From Saccharothrix coeruleofusca (GTDB lineage Bacteria > Actinomycetota > Actinomycetes > Mycobacteriales > Pseudonocardiaceae): a DNA stretch of 41,955 nucleotides. Made by a program: the position numbers and the translations under genes. Where the stretch lies: assembly GCF_014648515.1 (NCBI RefSeq), contig NZ_BMRG01000025.1, positions 36,370 to 78,324 of the forward strand, read 5' to 3'. Within the stretch, counting starts at the first letter, position 1, and every line of letters starts with the position of its first letter. The notes below the pieces were generated by a model, which saw only the letters and a list, made by a program, of their open reading frames with translations, made no database searches and had not been told where the DNA came from. Shown here in pieces: positions 1-7,750 of this stretch.

Positions 1-245
1 TGGACCCGCCGCGCCGCGTCCGCGAGCTGGCCGCCGAGCACGGGGTGGGGCCCGACGCGATCGCGCTGGCCGCGGTGCGCGCCCAGCCGTGGGTCGACGT
101 GGTGCTCTCCGGCGCGGCCAGCCCGGACCAGCTGCGCGCCAACCTGGCCGCGCGCGAGGTCGAGCTGGCCCCCGACGCCATGGCCGAGCTGGCCGAGCCC
201 GCCGAGCGCTACTGGGCCACCCGAGCCTCCCTGCCCTGGAACTAG
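1..245 (+). CDS. Aldo/keto reductase, C-terminal end (5'-truncated by window edge)
   Basis: The last ~80 codons of an open frame that enters from the left edge (reading frame begins at base 3). The segment around IALAAVRAQPWVDVVLSGA followed by a PDQLRANLAA helix resembles the C-terminal barrel end of aldo/keto reductases, where a strand ending in Ser-Gly-Ala helps bind the 2'-phosphate of NADPH. These enzymes are cytosolic NADPH-dependent carbonyl reductases or sugar dehydrogenases. The catalytic Asp/Tyr/Lys/His tetrad lies outside the window, so activity cannot be judged. Its TAG stop at 243-245 overlaps the stop of the convergent TetR gene by 4 bp, leaving no room for a separate terminator. 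Family call is reasonable; substrate is unknown. Confidence 0.7.
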   Translation, partial: DPPRRVRELAAEHGVGPDAIALAAVRAQPWVDVVLSGAASPDQLRANLAAREVELAPDAMAELAEPAERYWATRASLPWN

Positions 246-823
246 TCCTTCACCGCCAGCCCCGCGACGAGGACCGCCACCAGTCGGCGCGCGTCGTAGC
301 GGCGGTTCTTGCCCGCGCCCGCGCAGATGCCCCCGACGCCGCGCATCAGCTCGTAGGCCGCCAGGTCGTCCCGGATCTCGCCGGAAGCTGCGGCGGCGTC
401 CAGCAGTCGGGCGCACACCGGCACGAGGTGGTCGAGGAAGTAGGTGTGCAGGGGGTCGAAGCAGGGGTCGTCGGACTGCAGCACGGCGGCGAGCCCCTGC
501 TTGGTGATCACGAAGTCGACGAACGCGTCCATCCACCGCCGCAGCGCGGCGTACGGGGTGGGGCTGGTCGCCAGCAGGACGGGACCGGCCTGGGCGAGGG
601 ATTCGACCTGGTGCCGGTAGACGGCGACGATCAGGTCCGCCCGCGTCGGGAAGTGGCGGTAGATGGTCGCCGTCCCGACGCCCGCCGCGGCGGCGATGTC
701 GCGTATCGGCGCTTCCACGCCGGAGGTCACGAAGACCGAGGCGGCCGCGTCGAGCAGGGCCTCCTGGTTGCGCCGCGCGTCCGCCCGCTTGGGACGGGCC
801 GTCCCCCGATCGCCGTCGTCCAC
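242..823 (-). CDS. TetR/AcrR-family transcriptional regulator
   Basis: A 193-residue protein with an N-terminal TetR helix-turn-helix: residues ~15-60 carry LLDAAASVF, then IRDIAAAAGVGTATIYRHFPTRADL, the classic recognition-helix signature. The C-terminal ligand domain (about residues 75-190) looks like the SbtR-like group, with an RRWMDAFVDFV helix. I chose the GTG at 821-823 because a GGGAGG ribosome site sits about 8 nt upstream; the ATG at 838-840 is out of frame. The gene is divergent from the alpha/beta hydrolase at 957, and the gap between them holds two TetR-type palindromes, so the regulator probably represses itself and the hydrolase, released by a small ligand. That regulatory link is inference from layout. 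Confidence 0.9.
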   Translation of the reverse strand: MDDGDRGTARPKRADARRNQEALLDAAASVFVTSGVEAPIRDIAAAAGVGTATIYRHFPTRADLIVAVYRHQVESLAQAGPVLLATSPTPYAALRRWMDAFVDFVITKQGLAAVLQSDDPCFDPLHTYFLDHLVPVCARLLDAAAASGEIRDDLAAYELMRGVGGICAGAGKNRRYDARRLVAVLVAGLAVKD

Positions 824-849
824 CGCGCGTTGCCTCCCATCGCCCCGGC

Positions 850-898
850 TAAGCGGGACACTGTCCCGTATGCTTAAAACGGGACGCTGTCCCGCTTA
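850..898. promoter_or_regulatory. Paired palindromic operators in the tetR/hydrolase divergent promoter
   Basis: Two 15-bp palindromes lie 26 bp centre to centre: cgggacactgtcccg at 854-868 (perfect 7+1+7) and cgggacgctgtcccg at 880-894 (one mismatch). The outer halves also match each other inverted (taagcggga at 850-858 against tcccgctta at 890-898), making the whole site roughly symmetric. The 11-bp spacer is A/T-rich (around tgcttaaaa), as expected for overlapping -10 regions. The layout fits two TetR dimers blocking both divergent promoters. Confidence 0.75.
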
Positions 899-956
899 CA
901 TGGTGCCAGGTCGGCGCCGCCGGCCCCACCACGGGTCACTACGAGGAAGACTCCCC

Positions 957-1868
957 ATGACTGGAACAGCCCTGCCCGTCATCTCGGTCAAACCGGTCGC
1001 GCTGCCCGCCCCCGGCCGCGGCGAGGACCTGCGAGTGCGGGTGTCCGCGCCGGTGACCGGCGACGGACTGCCGATCGTCGTCTTCTCGCACGGCTTCGGC
1101 TCGTCGATGGACGGCTACGGCCCCCTGACCGACTTCTGGGCCGCCCACGGCTTCGCCGTGGTCCAACCCACCCACCTCGACTCGCGCACGCTGGGCATCC
1201 CCCCGGACGACCCCCGCACCCCGCGGATCTGGCGCTTCCGCGTCGAGGACGTCAAGCTCGTCCTCGACCGGCTCGACGTGCTGGAAGCCGCCGTCCCCGG
1301 CCTCGCGGGCCGCCTGGACCGCGACCGGATCGCCGTGGCCGGGCACTCCTTCGGCGGCCAGACGGCGGGCAACCTGCTGGGCCTGCGGGTCCTCGACCCG
1401 GCGGGCGGGGGAGGGCAGGACCTGTCCGACCCCAGGGTCGCGGCCGGCGTGCTGCTGGCCACGGCCGGACGGGGCGGAGCCGACCTGACGCCGTTCGCGG
1501 CCGAGAACTTCCCGTTCCTCAACCCCGACTTCACGACCATGACCACGCCCGCGCTCGTGGTCGCCGGGGACCGGGACGACTCCCCGCTGACCGTTCGGGG
1601 ACCGGACTGGATGACCGACCCGTACTTCCTCAGCCCCGGCGGCAAGAGCCTGCTCACCCTGTTCGGGGCGGAGCACTCGCTCGGCGGCATCCCCGGCTAC
1701 GAGGCCAAGGAGACCACGGACGACAACCCCGAACGGGTCGCCCTGCTGCAGCGGATCACCTGGGCCTACCTGCGCCACGCCCTCGGCGTCGAGGACGACA
1801 GCTGGGCGGCGGCGCGGAAGGAGCTGGCCGACAGCCCCCGACCACTGGGCCGCCTCGAATCCCGCTGA
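957..1868 (+). CDS. Alpha/beta hydrolase (chlorophyllase / PET-hydrolase-like fold)
   Basis: A 303-residue alpha/beta hydrolase. An oxyanion-hole strand VVFSHGFGSS is at residues ~41-50. The nucleophile elbow GHSFGG puts Ser at 131, the acid is probably an Asp in VVAGDRDDSPL, and the His is in FGAEHSLGG. This is the full Ser-Asp-His triad of carboxylester hydrolases of the chlorophyllase/lipase group. No clear signal peptide is visible, so it is probably cytosolic. ATG 957 follows a GAGGAAG ribosome site at ~943; the frame is open further upstream, but those codons would cover the operators. It is divergent from and probably controlled by the TetR gene at 242-823. Substrate is not predictable; an inducing ester or xenobiotic is a guess. 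Confidence 0.85.
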   Translation: MTGTALPVISVKPVALPAPGRGEDLRVRVSAPVTGDGLPIVVFSHGFGSSMDGYGPLTDFWAAHGFAVVQPTHLDSRTLGIPPDDPRTPRIWRFRVEDVKLVLDRLDVLEAAVPGLAGRLDRDRIAVAGHSFGGQTAGNLLGLRVLDPAGGGGQDLSDPRVAAGVLLATAGRGGADLTPFAAENFPFLNPDFTTMTTPALVVAGDRDDSPLTVRGPDWMTDPYFLSPGGKSLLTLFGAEHSLGGIPGYEAKETTDDNPERVALLQRITWAYLRHALGVEDDSWAAARKELADSPRPLGRLESR

Positions 1869-1875
1869 GCCACCC

Positions 1876-1923
1876 GCGAGTACTACCCGAGGCGCCCGCG
1901 CGGGCCGCTGACTACCACCCGCC
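1876..1923 (+). repeat. 49-bp-type convergent-gene repeat, copy A (diverged)
   Basis: The first arm begins gcgagtactacccgagg at 1876. A GC-rich centre containing the palindrome gcccgcgcgggc follows, then a second arm ctgactaccacccgcc ending at 1923. It matches copies B (8615-8663) and C (23821-23869) in arm sequence and order, and like them lies between convergent genes. The second arm here is inside the end of the Nudix gene and supplies its stop codon. Confidence 0.6.
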
Positions 1924-2433
1924 GTCGCGAAAGCGCGGACCACCGCCGTCGAACCACATCCGAACCAGCTCCCGGCCATCCGGCACCACCGGCCAGTCGG
2001 GGTCGGCGACCAGCCGCCGGACCTCCGCCACGTCCACCCACCCGCCCCAGGCGACCTCCTCGGGCTGGTGGTGGAACGGACCGTCGCTGCGCGCCAGGTA
2101 GACGTGCGCGACGTAGCGGATGGTCCCGTCGACGAACCGCGACCGGAACAGCGGCGTCAGCGGCGCGGTGACGCCCAGCTCCTCGGCCAGCTCGCGGCGC
2201 GCGCACTCGTCGGGCGTCTCCCCGGCCGCGACCACGCCGCCGCACGTCGGGTCGTACAGGCCGGGGTAGACGTCCTTGGTGTCGGTGCGGCGGTGCACGT
2301 ACAGCCGCCGCCCGTCCAGCGAGGTCACCACGATGGCCGCGCACGCGTGCCACAGCCCTTCGGCCCGCACCCGCGCCCGCGTCGCCGACCCGACCGGCGT
2401 GCCGTCGGGGTCCACCAGCGCCACCAGCTCCAC
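1912..2433 (-). CDS. Nudix hydrolase (isopentenyl-diphosphate isomerase / YfcD-like branch)
   Basis: A 173-residue Nudix protein with a complete Nudix box at residues 66-88: G66, E72, R80-E81 and E84-E85-x-G87, in the G-x5-E-x7-REU-x-EE-x-G-U pattern that binds Mg2+ and cleaves nucleoside-diphosphate-X bonds. The N-terminus (ELVALVDPDGTPVG) and the HRRTDTKDVYPGLYD segment before the box resemble the IDI/YfcD branch, whose members are mostly uncharacterised pyrophosphohydrolases. GTG 2431-2433 is preceded by GGAGGAGG at a good distance. The last codons (GGW-stop) fall inside repeat copy A. It is divergent from the permease at 2536. Family certain, substrate unknown. Confidence 0.88.
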   Translation of the reverse strand: MELVALVDPDGTPVGSATRARVRAEGLWHACAAIVVTSLDGRRLYVHRRTDTKDVYPGLYDPTCGGVVAAGETPDECARRELAEELGVTAPLTPLFRSRFVDGTIRYVAHVYLARSDGPFHHQPEEVAWGGWVDVAEVRRLVADPDWPVVPDGRELVRMWFDGGGPRFRDGGW

Positions 2434-2501
2434 GATCGTCCTCCTCCGGTCGTACCCGATCGTGCTACCGCGGGCCGACGCCCGCCGACGAACCCCGTTC
2501 C

Positions 2502-2525
2502 TACCTTCGTGACGTCCACGTCACG
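2502..2525 (+). promoter_or_regulatory. Probable permease promoter with an 18-bp palindrome at the start site
   Basis: TACCTT at 2502-2507 fits a TANNNT -10 box. Directly after it lies cgtgacgtccacgtcacg (2508-2525), a perfect inverted repeat with 8-bp arms and a 2-bp spacer, covering the predicted transcription start and reaching the ribosome site. A repressor bound there would block transcription of the gene at 2536. No regulator gene is adjacent, so the binding protein is unknown. Confidence 0.5.
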
Positions 2526-2535
2526 AGGAGGAATC

Positions 2536-5010
2536 GTGCCCACATCCCTGCGGCTCGCGGTGGCCGAGTTCCGCTCCCGGCCGGGCCGAGCGGTGCTGCC
2601 CGGTGTCGCCCTGGTCGTCGGCGTCGCCTGCCTGCTGGCCTCGCTGGTGCTCAGCCAGGCCATGGTCCAAGCCGTCGAGCAGACCGCGCCCGCGGTGCCC
2701 GCCGGGGTCGACCACGTCGTGCGGCCCGGCACGTCCGGCGGGGCCGTGCTGGACCAAGCCGCGCTGGACCGGGTCGCCGCGCTGCCCGGCGTCGCGGAGG
2801 TCGTGCCGGTCCGGCAGGTGCGCGTCGACCTGCTGCTCGACGGGGGCCGCGCGGGGAGCCAGCGGGCCGACGCCGACGTCGAGCCCGACCGGGCGGAGCT
2901 GCACCGCATCCCGATCCGGGACGGCCGCACCCCCGCGCGCGACGGGGAGATCGCGCTCGACCGGGTCACCGCCCACCAGCACGGCCTGGGCCCCGGCTCG
3001 GCGATGCGGGTCGCCGACGCGCGGGGCAGGCCGCTGGACGTGGTCGTCCGAGGCGTCACCGAGCGCGGGTCGCTGAGCGAGGAGCCGCTGGTCGTGGTCG
3101 GCGAGGACCTGGCCGCGAAACTGGGGACGCCGCGGGTGGTGGAGGCGCACGTGCGGGGCGGCCACGTGGCGGCCGTCGAGCGGGCGCTGGGCGAGGGCTT
3201 CGCGGTGCGGTCCGCCGCGCAGGTCGTCGCCGCCGCGGCGGACGACGCCGACGACCTGCGGGTGATGCTGCTGCCGTTCAGCGTCCTGGCGCTGGCCACC
3301 TCCGTGTTCGTCTCCTCGGCGACCTTCCGCGCGGTCTACGCGCAGCGGCAGCGCACCACCGCGCTGCTGCGCTGCCTGGGCGCCCACCGGGCCCCGCTGC
3401 TGCGCGCCAACCTGCTCGAAGCGCTGTTCACGGGCGCGGTGGCGGGCGTGCTGGGCGCGCTGCTGGGCGGCCCGGTCGCCCTGCTGCTGGCCCGCCTGTT
3501 CGACGCGACCGGCCTGTCGGCGGTGCTGGGCGCGGTCGAGCTGAGCCCTCGGCTGCTGCCCTCGGCCGACCACCTGCTGCTCGGCGGGTTCGTCGCCGCC
3601 GCGCTCAGCGCGTTCGCCGCGGTGCGGCCGTCGCTGGCCGCCGCGCGGGTGGCCCCGCTGTCGGCGTTGCGGTCCTCCGAAGGGGGGACCCCGGACGCGG
3701 CCGTGGCGCGCAGGCGGCTGGTCCTCGGCCTGCTGCTGGTGGGCACCGCGGTCGCGCTGGCCGCGCTGGGGGTGCTCGCGAAGGGCTCGATCGGCGCGGT
3801 CTTCCTCGTGCTGTTCTCCGGCATCGCCGCGATGGCCGGGCTGTTCGGCGTGCTCGGCCCCGTCGTGGTGCCCGCGCTGGGCCTGCTCTTCGGGCACGTG
3901 GCGGGGCGCCTCGGCGGCGCGCAGTGGAAGCTGGCCGCCGCCGAGGTGCGCCGGGTGCCGCGGCGCGCCGCGTCGGTGGCCATGCCGCTGGTGCTGGCCG
4001 CGGCCATGGTGACCTTCTTCGCGGTCGCGGTCGGCACCGCGCAGCGCGTAGAGGACGAGTTCAGCGGCGCGTCGCGCCCGGACGTCATGGTCGCCGACGT
4101 GGGCGACCGCCCCCTGCCCGCCGGGGCGGAGGCCGCCGTGCGGCGGCCAGGAGCGGAAGCCTCCGTCGTCCTGCACGAGGCCGAGAGCGCGGAGGTCGAC
4201 GCCCAGGGCGAGAGCAGGACCATGACGGTCGCGGGCGCCGATCCGCGGCGGATGCGGGACTGGCTGGCCGCCCAGCAGGCGGACGCCCCCGACTTCGCGA
4301 CGGGCCAGGTGCTGCTGTCGGAGGGGACCGCGCAGCGGCTCGACGCGCGGCTCGGGCACGCCGTGACGCTCTACGGGATGCCCGGCGGGGCGCGCACCGC
4401 CACGTTCGCGGGCACCTACCCCGGCGAGCTGGTCGAGGCCTCCGCGGTGCTGGCCGACCCGTCCATCGCGCCCGCCTCCCGCGTCCTGGTGGCGCTGGAA
4501 CCCGCCGCCGACCCGGCCGCCTACCGCGACGGCGTGCGCGAGGTGCTGGCGGGCGCGCCCACCGTGCTGGTGACGACCAGGGCCGACATCGCCGCGCGCA
4601 GCCAGCGCTACCTGGACATGGGCACCACGCTGCTGATGGTGCTGCTGGGCCTGTCCGCGGCGGTCGCGGTCACCGGCATCGGCACCGCGCTGGCGATCTC
4701 GGTGCAGGAGCGCCGCAAGGAGCTGGCGCTGCGCCGCGCGCTGGGCGTGACCAGGGGCGGCATCCAGGGCGGCGTGGTCGCCGAGGCGGTGCTGCTGTCG
4801 CTGGTCGGCTTGCTCGGCGGCGGGGTGTTCGGGCTGGTGTACGCGGAGCTGGCGATGGCCGCGCTCGGGGTGTTCACCTGGCCGACCGCGGCGGTGCCTC
4901 CGCTGCTGCTGGGCGGGCTGGGCGTGGTGGTCCTGGCGGTGCTGGCCGCGGCCGGACCCGCCCGCGGCGCGGCCCGCGTCCGACCCGCCGCGGGGTTGGC
5001 GGCAGGCTGA
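2536..5010 (+). CDS. FtsX/MacB-type ABC transporter permease without an adjacent ATPase
   Basis: An 824-residue membrane protein with the two-copy FtsX layout. A membrane segment is at residues ~15-40, then a large extracytoplasmic domain (~45-240), then a three-helix FtsX core (~245-370, including the LPFSVLALATSVFVSSATFRAV region). A linker with two more helices, a second exoplasmic domain (~500-690) and a second FtsX core (~695-820, with the SVQERRKELALRRALG cytoplasmic loop) follow. Such permeases pair with an ATPase to move lipids, lipoproteins or peptides, or to drive cell-wall enzymes. The expected ATPase gene is missing on either side. GTG 2536 was chosen for its GAGGAGGAATC ribosome site; the open frame runs further upstream, but antisense to the Nudix gene. 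It ends 51 bp before dop. Confidence 0.82.
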   Translation: MPTSLRLAVAEFRSRPGRAVLPGVALVVGVACLLASLVLSQAMVQAVEQTAPAVPAGVDHVVRPGTSGGAVLDQAALDRVAALPGVAEVVPVRQVRVDLLLDGGRAGSQRADADVEPDRAELHRIPIRDGRTPARDGEIALDRVTAHQHGLGPGSAMRVADARGRPLDVVVRGVTERGSLSEEPLVVVGEDLAAKLGTPRVVEAHVRGGHVAAVERALGEGFAVRSAAQVVAAAADDADDLRVMLLPFSVLALATSVFVSSATFRAVYAQRQRTTALLRCLGAHRAPLLRANLLEALFTGAVAGVLGALLGGPVALLLARLFDATGLSAVLGAVELSPRLLPSADHLLLGGFVAAALSAFAAVRPSLAAARVAPLSALRSSEGGTPDAAVARRRLVLGLLLVGTAVALAALGVLAKGSIGAVFLVLFSGIAAMAGLFGVLGPVVVPALGLLFGHVAGRLGGAQWKLAAAEVRRVPRRAASVAMPLVLAAAMVTFFAVAVGTAQRVEDEFSGASRPDVMVADVGDRPLPAGAEAAVRRPGAEASVVLHEAESAEVDAQGESRTMTVAGADPRRMRDWLAAQQADAPDFATGQVLLSEGTAQRLDARLGHAVTLYGMPGGARTATFAGTYPGELVEASAVLADPSIAPASRVLVALEPAADPAAYRDGVREVLAGAPTVLVTTRADIAARSQRYLDMGTTLLMVLLGLSAAVAVTGIGTALAISVQERRKELALRRALGVTRGGIQGGVVAEAVLLSLVGLLGGGVFGLVYAELAMAALGVFTWPTAAVPPLLLGGLGVVVLAVLAAAGPARGAARVRPAAGLAAG

Positions 5011-5049
5011 AAACGCGCGTGGGTGCCGCGCGGTGCCCGCCGTAGGTCG

Positions 5050-5055
5050 TAGGCT
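5050..5055 (+). promoter_or_regulatory. -10 box of a leaderless dop promoter
   Basis: TAGGCT lies exactly 6 nt before the dop ATG at 5062. No purine-rich ribosome site is present in the short gap. This is the spacing expected if transcription starts at the A of the start codon. Confidence 0.6.
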
Positions 5056-5061
5056 GCAGCT

Positions 5062-6555
5062 ATGCGGCGGATCATGGGAACCGAGGTCGAGTACGGCATC
5101 GCGGTGCCGGGTGACGCGACCGCCAACCCGGTGCTGACCTCCACGCAGGTGGTGCTGGCCTACGCGGCCGCCGCCGACATACCGCGCGCCCGGCGCGCGC
5201 GGTGGGACTACGAGGTCGAGTCCCCGCTGCGCGACGCGCGGGGGTTCGACCTCGGCGCCCCCGGCGGCCACCCCGGCGACAGCGACGTGGAAGACCTCGG
5301 CGCGGCCAACGTCATCCTCACCAACGGCGCGCGGCTCTACGTCGACCACGCGCACCCGGAGTACTCCGCGCCCGAGGTCACCAACGCCCGCGACGCGGTG
5401 ATCTGGGACAAGGCGGGCGAGCGGGTGATGGAGGAGGCGGCCATGCGCGCCGCCACCGTCCCCGGCCAGCCGCGCCTGCAGCTGTACAAGAACAACGTCG
5501 ACGGCAAGGGCGCCAGCTACGGCACCCACGAGAACTACCTGATGGCGCGCAGCACCCCGTTCACGGCGGTGATCGCGGGCCTGACCCCGTTCTTCGCCTC
5601 CCGGCAGGTCGTGGTCGGCTCCGGCCGCGTCGGCATCGGCCCGGCGGGCGAGGAGGCCGGGTTCCAGCTGTCCCAGCGCTCGGACTACATCGAGGTCGAG
5701 GTCGGCCTGGAGACCACGCTCAAGCGCGGCATCATCAACACCCGCGACGAGCCGCACGCCGACGCGGACAAGTACCGCAGGCTGCACGTGATCATCGGCG
5801 ACGCCAACCTCGCCGAGTACTCCACCTACCTGAAGGTGGGCACCACCTCGCTGGTGCTGGACATGATCGAGGCGGGCAGGCGGTTCGACGACCTGCGCCT
5901 GCTGGACCCGGTCCGCGCGGTGCACCAGATCAGCCACGACCCGACGCTCAAGACCCGCGTGGAGCTGGCGGGCGGGCGCAAGTTCACCGGCCTGGACCTG
6001 CAGTTCGCCTACTTCGAGCGGGCCTCGCAGTTCGTCGAGCAGGAGGGCGTCGGCGACCGCGACGTGCTGCGGGTGTGGGGCGAGGTGCTCGACGCGCTGG
6101 CCCGCGACCCGCAGGAGTGCGCCGACCGGCTGGACTGGCCCGCCAAGCTGCGGCTGCTGGAGGGCTACCGGGCGCGCGACGGGCTGGCCTGGGGCTCGCC
6201 CCGGCTGCACCTGGTCGACCTGCAGTACGCCGACGTGCGGCTGGACAAGGGCCTGTACAACCGGCTGGTGGCCCGCGGCTCGATGAAGCGCCTGGTCAGC
6301 GAGGAGGAGGTGCGCGCGGCCGTGCTCGCGCCGCCGGAGGACACCAGGGCCTACTTCCGCGGCCGCTGCCTGGAGCGCTACCCGACCTCGGTGGCCGCCG
6401 CGTCGTGGGACTCGGTGATCTTCGACCTGGGCCGCGAGTCGCTGGTGCGCATCCCCACTCTGGAGCCCCTGCGCGGCACCAAGGCGCACGTCGGCGCGCT
6501 GCTGGAGGCCGCCGAGACGGCCGAGCAGCTGGTGGAGGCGCTGACCAGGGGCTGA
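5062..6555 (+). CDS. dop: Pup deamidase / depupylase Dop
   Basis: A 497-residue carboxylate-amine ligase-fold enzyme that deamidates the C-terminal Gln of Pup to Glu and later removes Pup from substrates. The start [13 protein letters not shown] carries the conserved ATP/Mg-site GTEVEYG, and the catalytic Asp is D95 in [14 protein letters not shown], the same position as in M. tuberculosis Dop. Residues ~40-80 form the long Dop-loop insertion absent from PafA, which separates the two paralogues. [23 protein letters not shown] is the family core. ATG 5062 fits a leaderless promoter; an in-frame ATG at 5074 is less likely because it would remove the first residues of the conserved start. It is the first gene of the dop-pup-prcBA group, with a permease rather than mpa/arc upstream. 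Confidence 0.97.
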   Translation: MRRIMGTEVEYGIAVPGDATANPVLTSTQVVLAYAAAADIPRARRARWDYEVESPLRDARGFDLGAPGGHPGDSDVEDLGAANVILTNGARLYVDHAHPEYSAPEVTNARDAVIWDKAGERVMEEAAMRAATVPGQPRLQLYKNNVDGKGASYGTHENYLMARSTPFTAVIAGLTPFFASRQVVVGSGRVGIGPAGEEAGFQLSQRSDYIEVEVGLETTLKRGIINTRDEPHADADKYRRLHVIIGDANLAEYSTYLKVGTTSLVLDMIEAGRRFDDLRLLDPVRAVHQISHDPTLKTRVELAGGRKFTGLDLQFAYFERASQFVEQEGVGDRDVLRVWGEVLDALARDPQECADRLDWPAKLRLLEGYRARDGLAWGSPRLHLVDLQYADVRLDKGLYNRLVARGSMKRLVSEEEVRAAVLAPPEDTRAYFRGRCLERYPTSVAAASWDSVIFDLGRESLVRIPTLEPLRGTKAHVGALLEAAETAEQLVEALTRG

Positions 6556-6599
6556 TCAACTTACCCGAGTGGTAGACGAAAATTGTCACACTCGATGGG

Positions 6600-6605
6600 T
6601 AGGGT
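6600..6605 (+). promoter_or_regulatory. Possible -10 box upstream of pup
   Basis: TAGGGT lies 33 nt before the pup ATG, in the least GC-rich part of the 83-bp dop-pup gap (the segment around gacgaaaattgtcacac). A start near 6612 would give a short leader carrying the GGGAGG ribosome site. The -35 region is not convincing, so read-through from dop is equally possible. Confidence 0.35.
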
Positions 6606-6638
6606 TGACGTGCACGACCCGAGGACCGGGAGGTCGAC

Positions 6639-6833
6639 ATGGCCCAGGAACAGGTTCAGCGCCAAGGCGGCGGTGACGGCGACGACGGCGGCGACGCCGC
6701 AGCGGCGGCGGGCCAGGAACGCCGCGAGAAACTCGGCGAGGACGTGGACGCGATCCTCGACGAGATCGACGACGTCCTGGAGGAGAACGCCGAGGACTTC
6801 GTCCGCGCGTACGTGCAAAAGGGCGGCCAGTAG
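6639..6833 (+). CDS. pup: Prokaryotic ubiquitin-like protein Pup
   Basis: A 64-residue, highly acidic protein ending in Gly-Gly-Gln, the signature of Pup forms that need deamidation by Dop before PafA can link the resulting Glu to substrate lysines. The N-terminal half (residues 1-27) is Gly/Asp/Gln/Ala-rich and expected to be disordered; this part threads into the proteasomal ATPase. Residues ~28-58 ([31 protein letters not shown]) form the amphipathic helix that docks on Mpa coiled coils and on Dop/PafA. ATG 6639 has a GGGAGG site 8 nt upstream. The gap to prcB is 31 bp, so the two are almost certainly co-transcribed. Confidence 0.97.
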   Translation: MAQEQVQRQGGGDGDDGGDAAAAAGQERREKLGEDVDAILDEIDDVLEENAEDFVRAYVQKGGQ

Positions 6834-6864
6834 GCCGCTGGCGGGACAGGAGAAGAACCCACAC

Positions 6865-7710
6865 ATGGACCTCAGCTCGACCGGGCACTACCCGGCCGCG
6901 TCGCTGCCCCCGGCCTACCTCAGGCCGGGGTCCTCTTCGTTCGTCGACTTCCTGCGCGCGCAGGCGCCCGAGCTGCTGCCCTCGCCGCAGCGGCTGCCCG
7001 AGGGGACCGTCCAGGCACCCCACGGCACCACGATCGTGGCACTGACCTTCCGCGGCGGCGTGGTGATCGCCGGGGACCGGCGGGCCACGATGGGCAACGT
7101 CATCGCCCAGCGGGACATGAAGAAGGTCTTCATCACCGACGACTACTCGGCGGTGGGCATCGCGGGCACGGCGGGCATCGCGGTCGAGATCGTCCGGCTG
7201 TACGCGGTGGAGCTGCGGCACTACGAGAAGATCGAGGGCGTCTCGCTGTCGCTGGACGGCAAGGCGAACCGGCTCTCCGGCATGATCAAGGGCAACCTCG
7301 ACGCGGCGCTGGCGGGGCTGGCCGTGGTGCCGCTGTTCGCGGGCTTCGACATCGACGCGCCCGATCCCGAGCGCGCGGGCCGGATCGTGTCCTACGACGT
7401 CACCGGCGGCCGTTACGAGGAGTCCCAGGGCTACCAGGCCGTGGGATCGGGCTCGCTGTTCGCCAAGTCGGCGCTGAAGAAGCTCTACAACCCCGACGCG
7501 GACGCCGAGGCGGCCGTGCGCAGCGCGATCGAGGCGCTCTACGACGCCGCGGACGACGACTCGGGTACCGGCGGCCCCGACACCGTCCGCAAGATCTACC
7601 CGGTGGTCGTCACGATCACGGCCGACGGCGCGGCGTACCTGTCCGAGGACCAGGTCGCGGCCCAGGCCGAAGCCGTCGTGGAAGCCCGTCGGACCAGCCC
7701 GACGGGCTGA
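6865..7710 (+). CDS. prcB: 20S proteasome beta subunit PrcB (with propeptide)
   Basis: A 281-residue precursor of the catalytic subunit. The propeptide is residues 1-54 and processing is expected at G54/T55 ([10 protein letters not shown]), exposing Thr1 as nucleophile. In mature numbering the helper residues are in place: Asp17 in AGDRRAT and Lys33 in [19 protein letters not shown] and [16 protein letters not shown] match the Ntn-hydrolase core, with SGS forming part of the active site. Beta subunits form the two inner rings of the barrel. ATG 6865 is preceded by ACAGGAG; an upstream in-frame extension would run over pup and is rejected. It lies 40 bp before prcA. Confidence 0.97.
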   Translation: MDLSSTGHYPAASLPPAYLRPGSSSFVDFLRAQAPELLPSPQRLPEGTVQAPHGTTIVALTFRGGVVIAGDRRATMGNVIAQRDMKKVFITDDYSAVGIAGTAGIAVEIVRLYAVELRHYEKIEGVSLSLDGKANRLSGMIKGNLDAALAGLAVVPLFAGFDIDAPDPERAGRIVSYDVTGGRYEESQGYQAVGSGSLFAKSALKKLYNPDADAEAAVRSAIEALYDAADDDSGTGGPDTVRKIYPVVVTITADGAAYLSEDQVAAQAEAVVEARRTSPTG

Positions 7711-7750
7711 CCACCGTGATCACCATCCGCCGAACACGGGAGCCGCACCA

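Noticed and set aside
663-956. Longer hydrolase start upstream of 957
   Set aside because: It would translate across the TetR operators and antisense to the TetR gene; ATG 957 has a ribosome site and begins the family-like part.
2508-2525. CRP-type binding site
   Set aside because: The GTG and CAC half-sites are separated by 10 bp instead of the 8 bp in the CRP consensus.
2068-2535. N-terminal extension of the permease over the Nudix gene
   Set aside because: The extended residues are antisense to a complete Nudix gene, and a good ribosome site precedes GTG 2536.
6560-6575. A fourth copy of the 49-bp element between dop and pup (acttacccgagtggtag)
   Set aside because: Only part of one arm matches, and there is no second arm or convergent gap.
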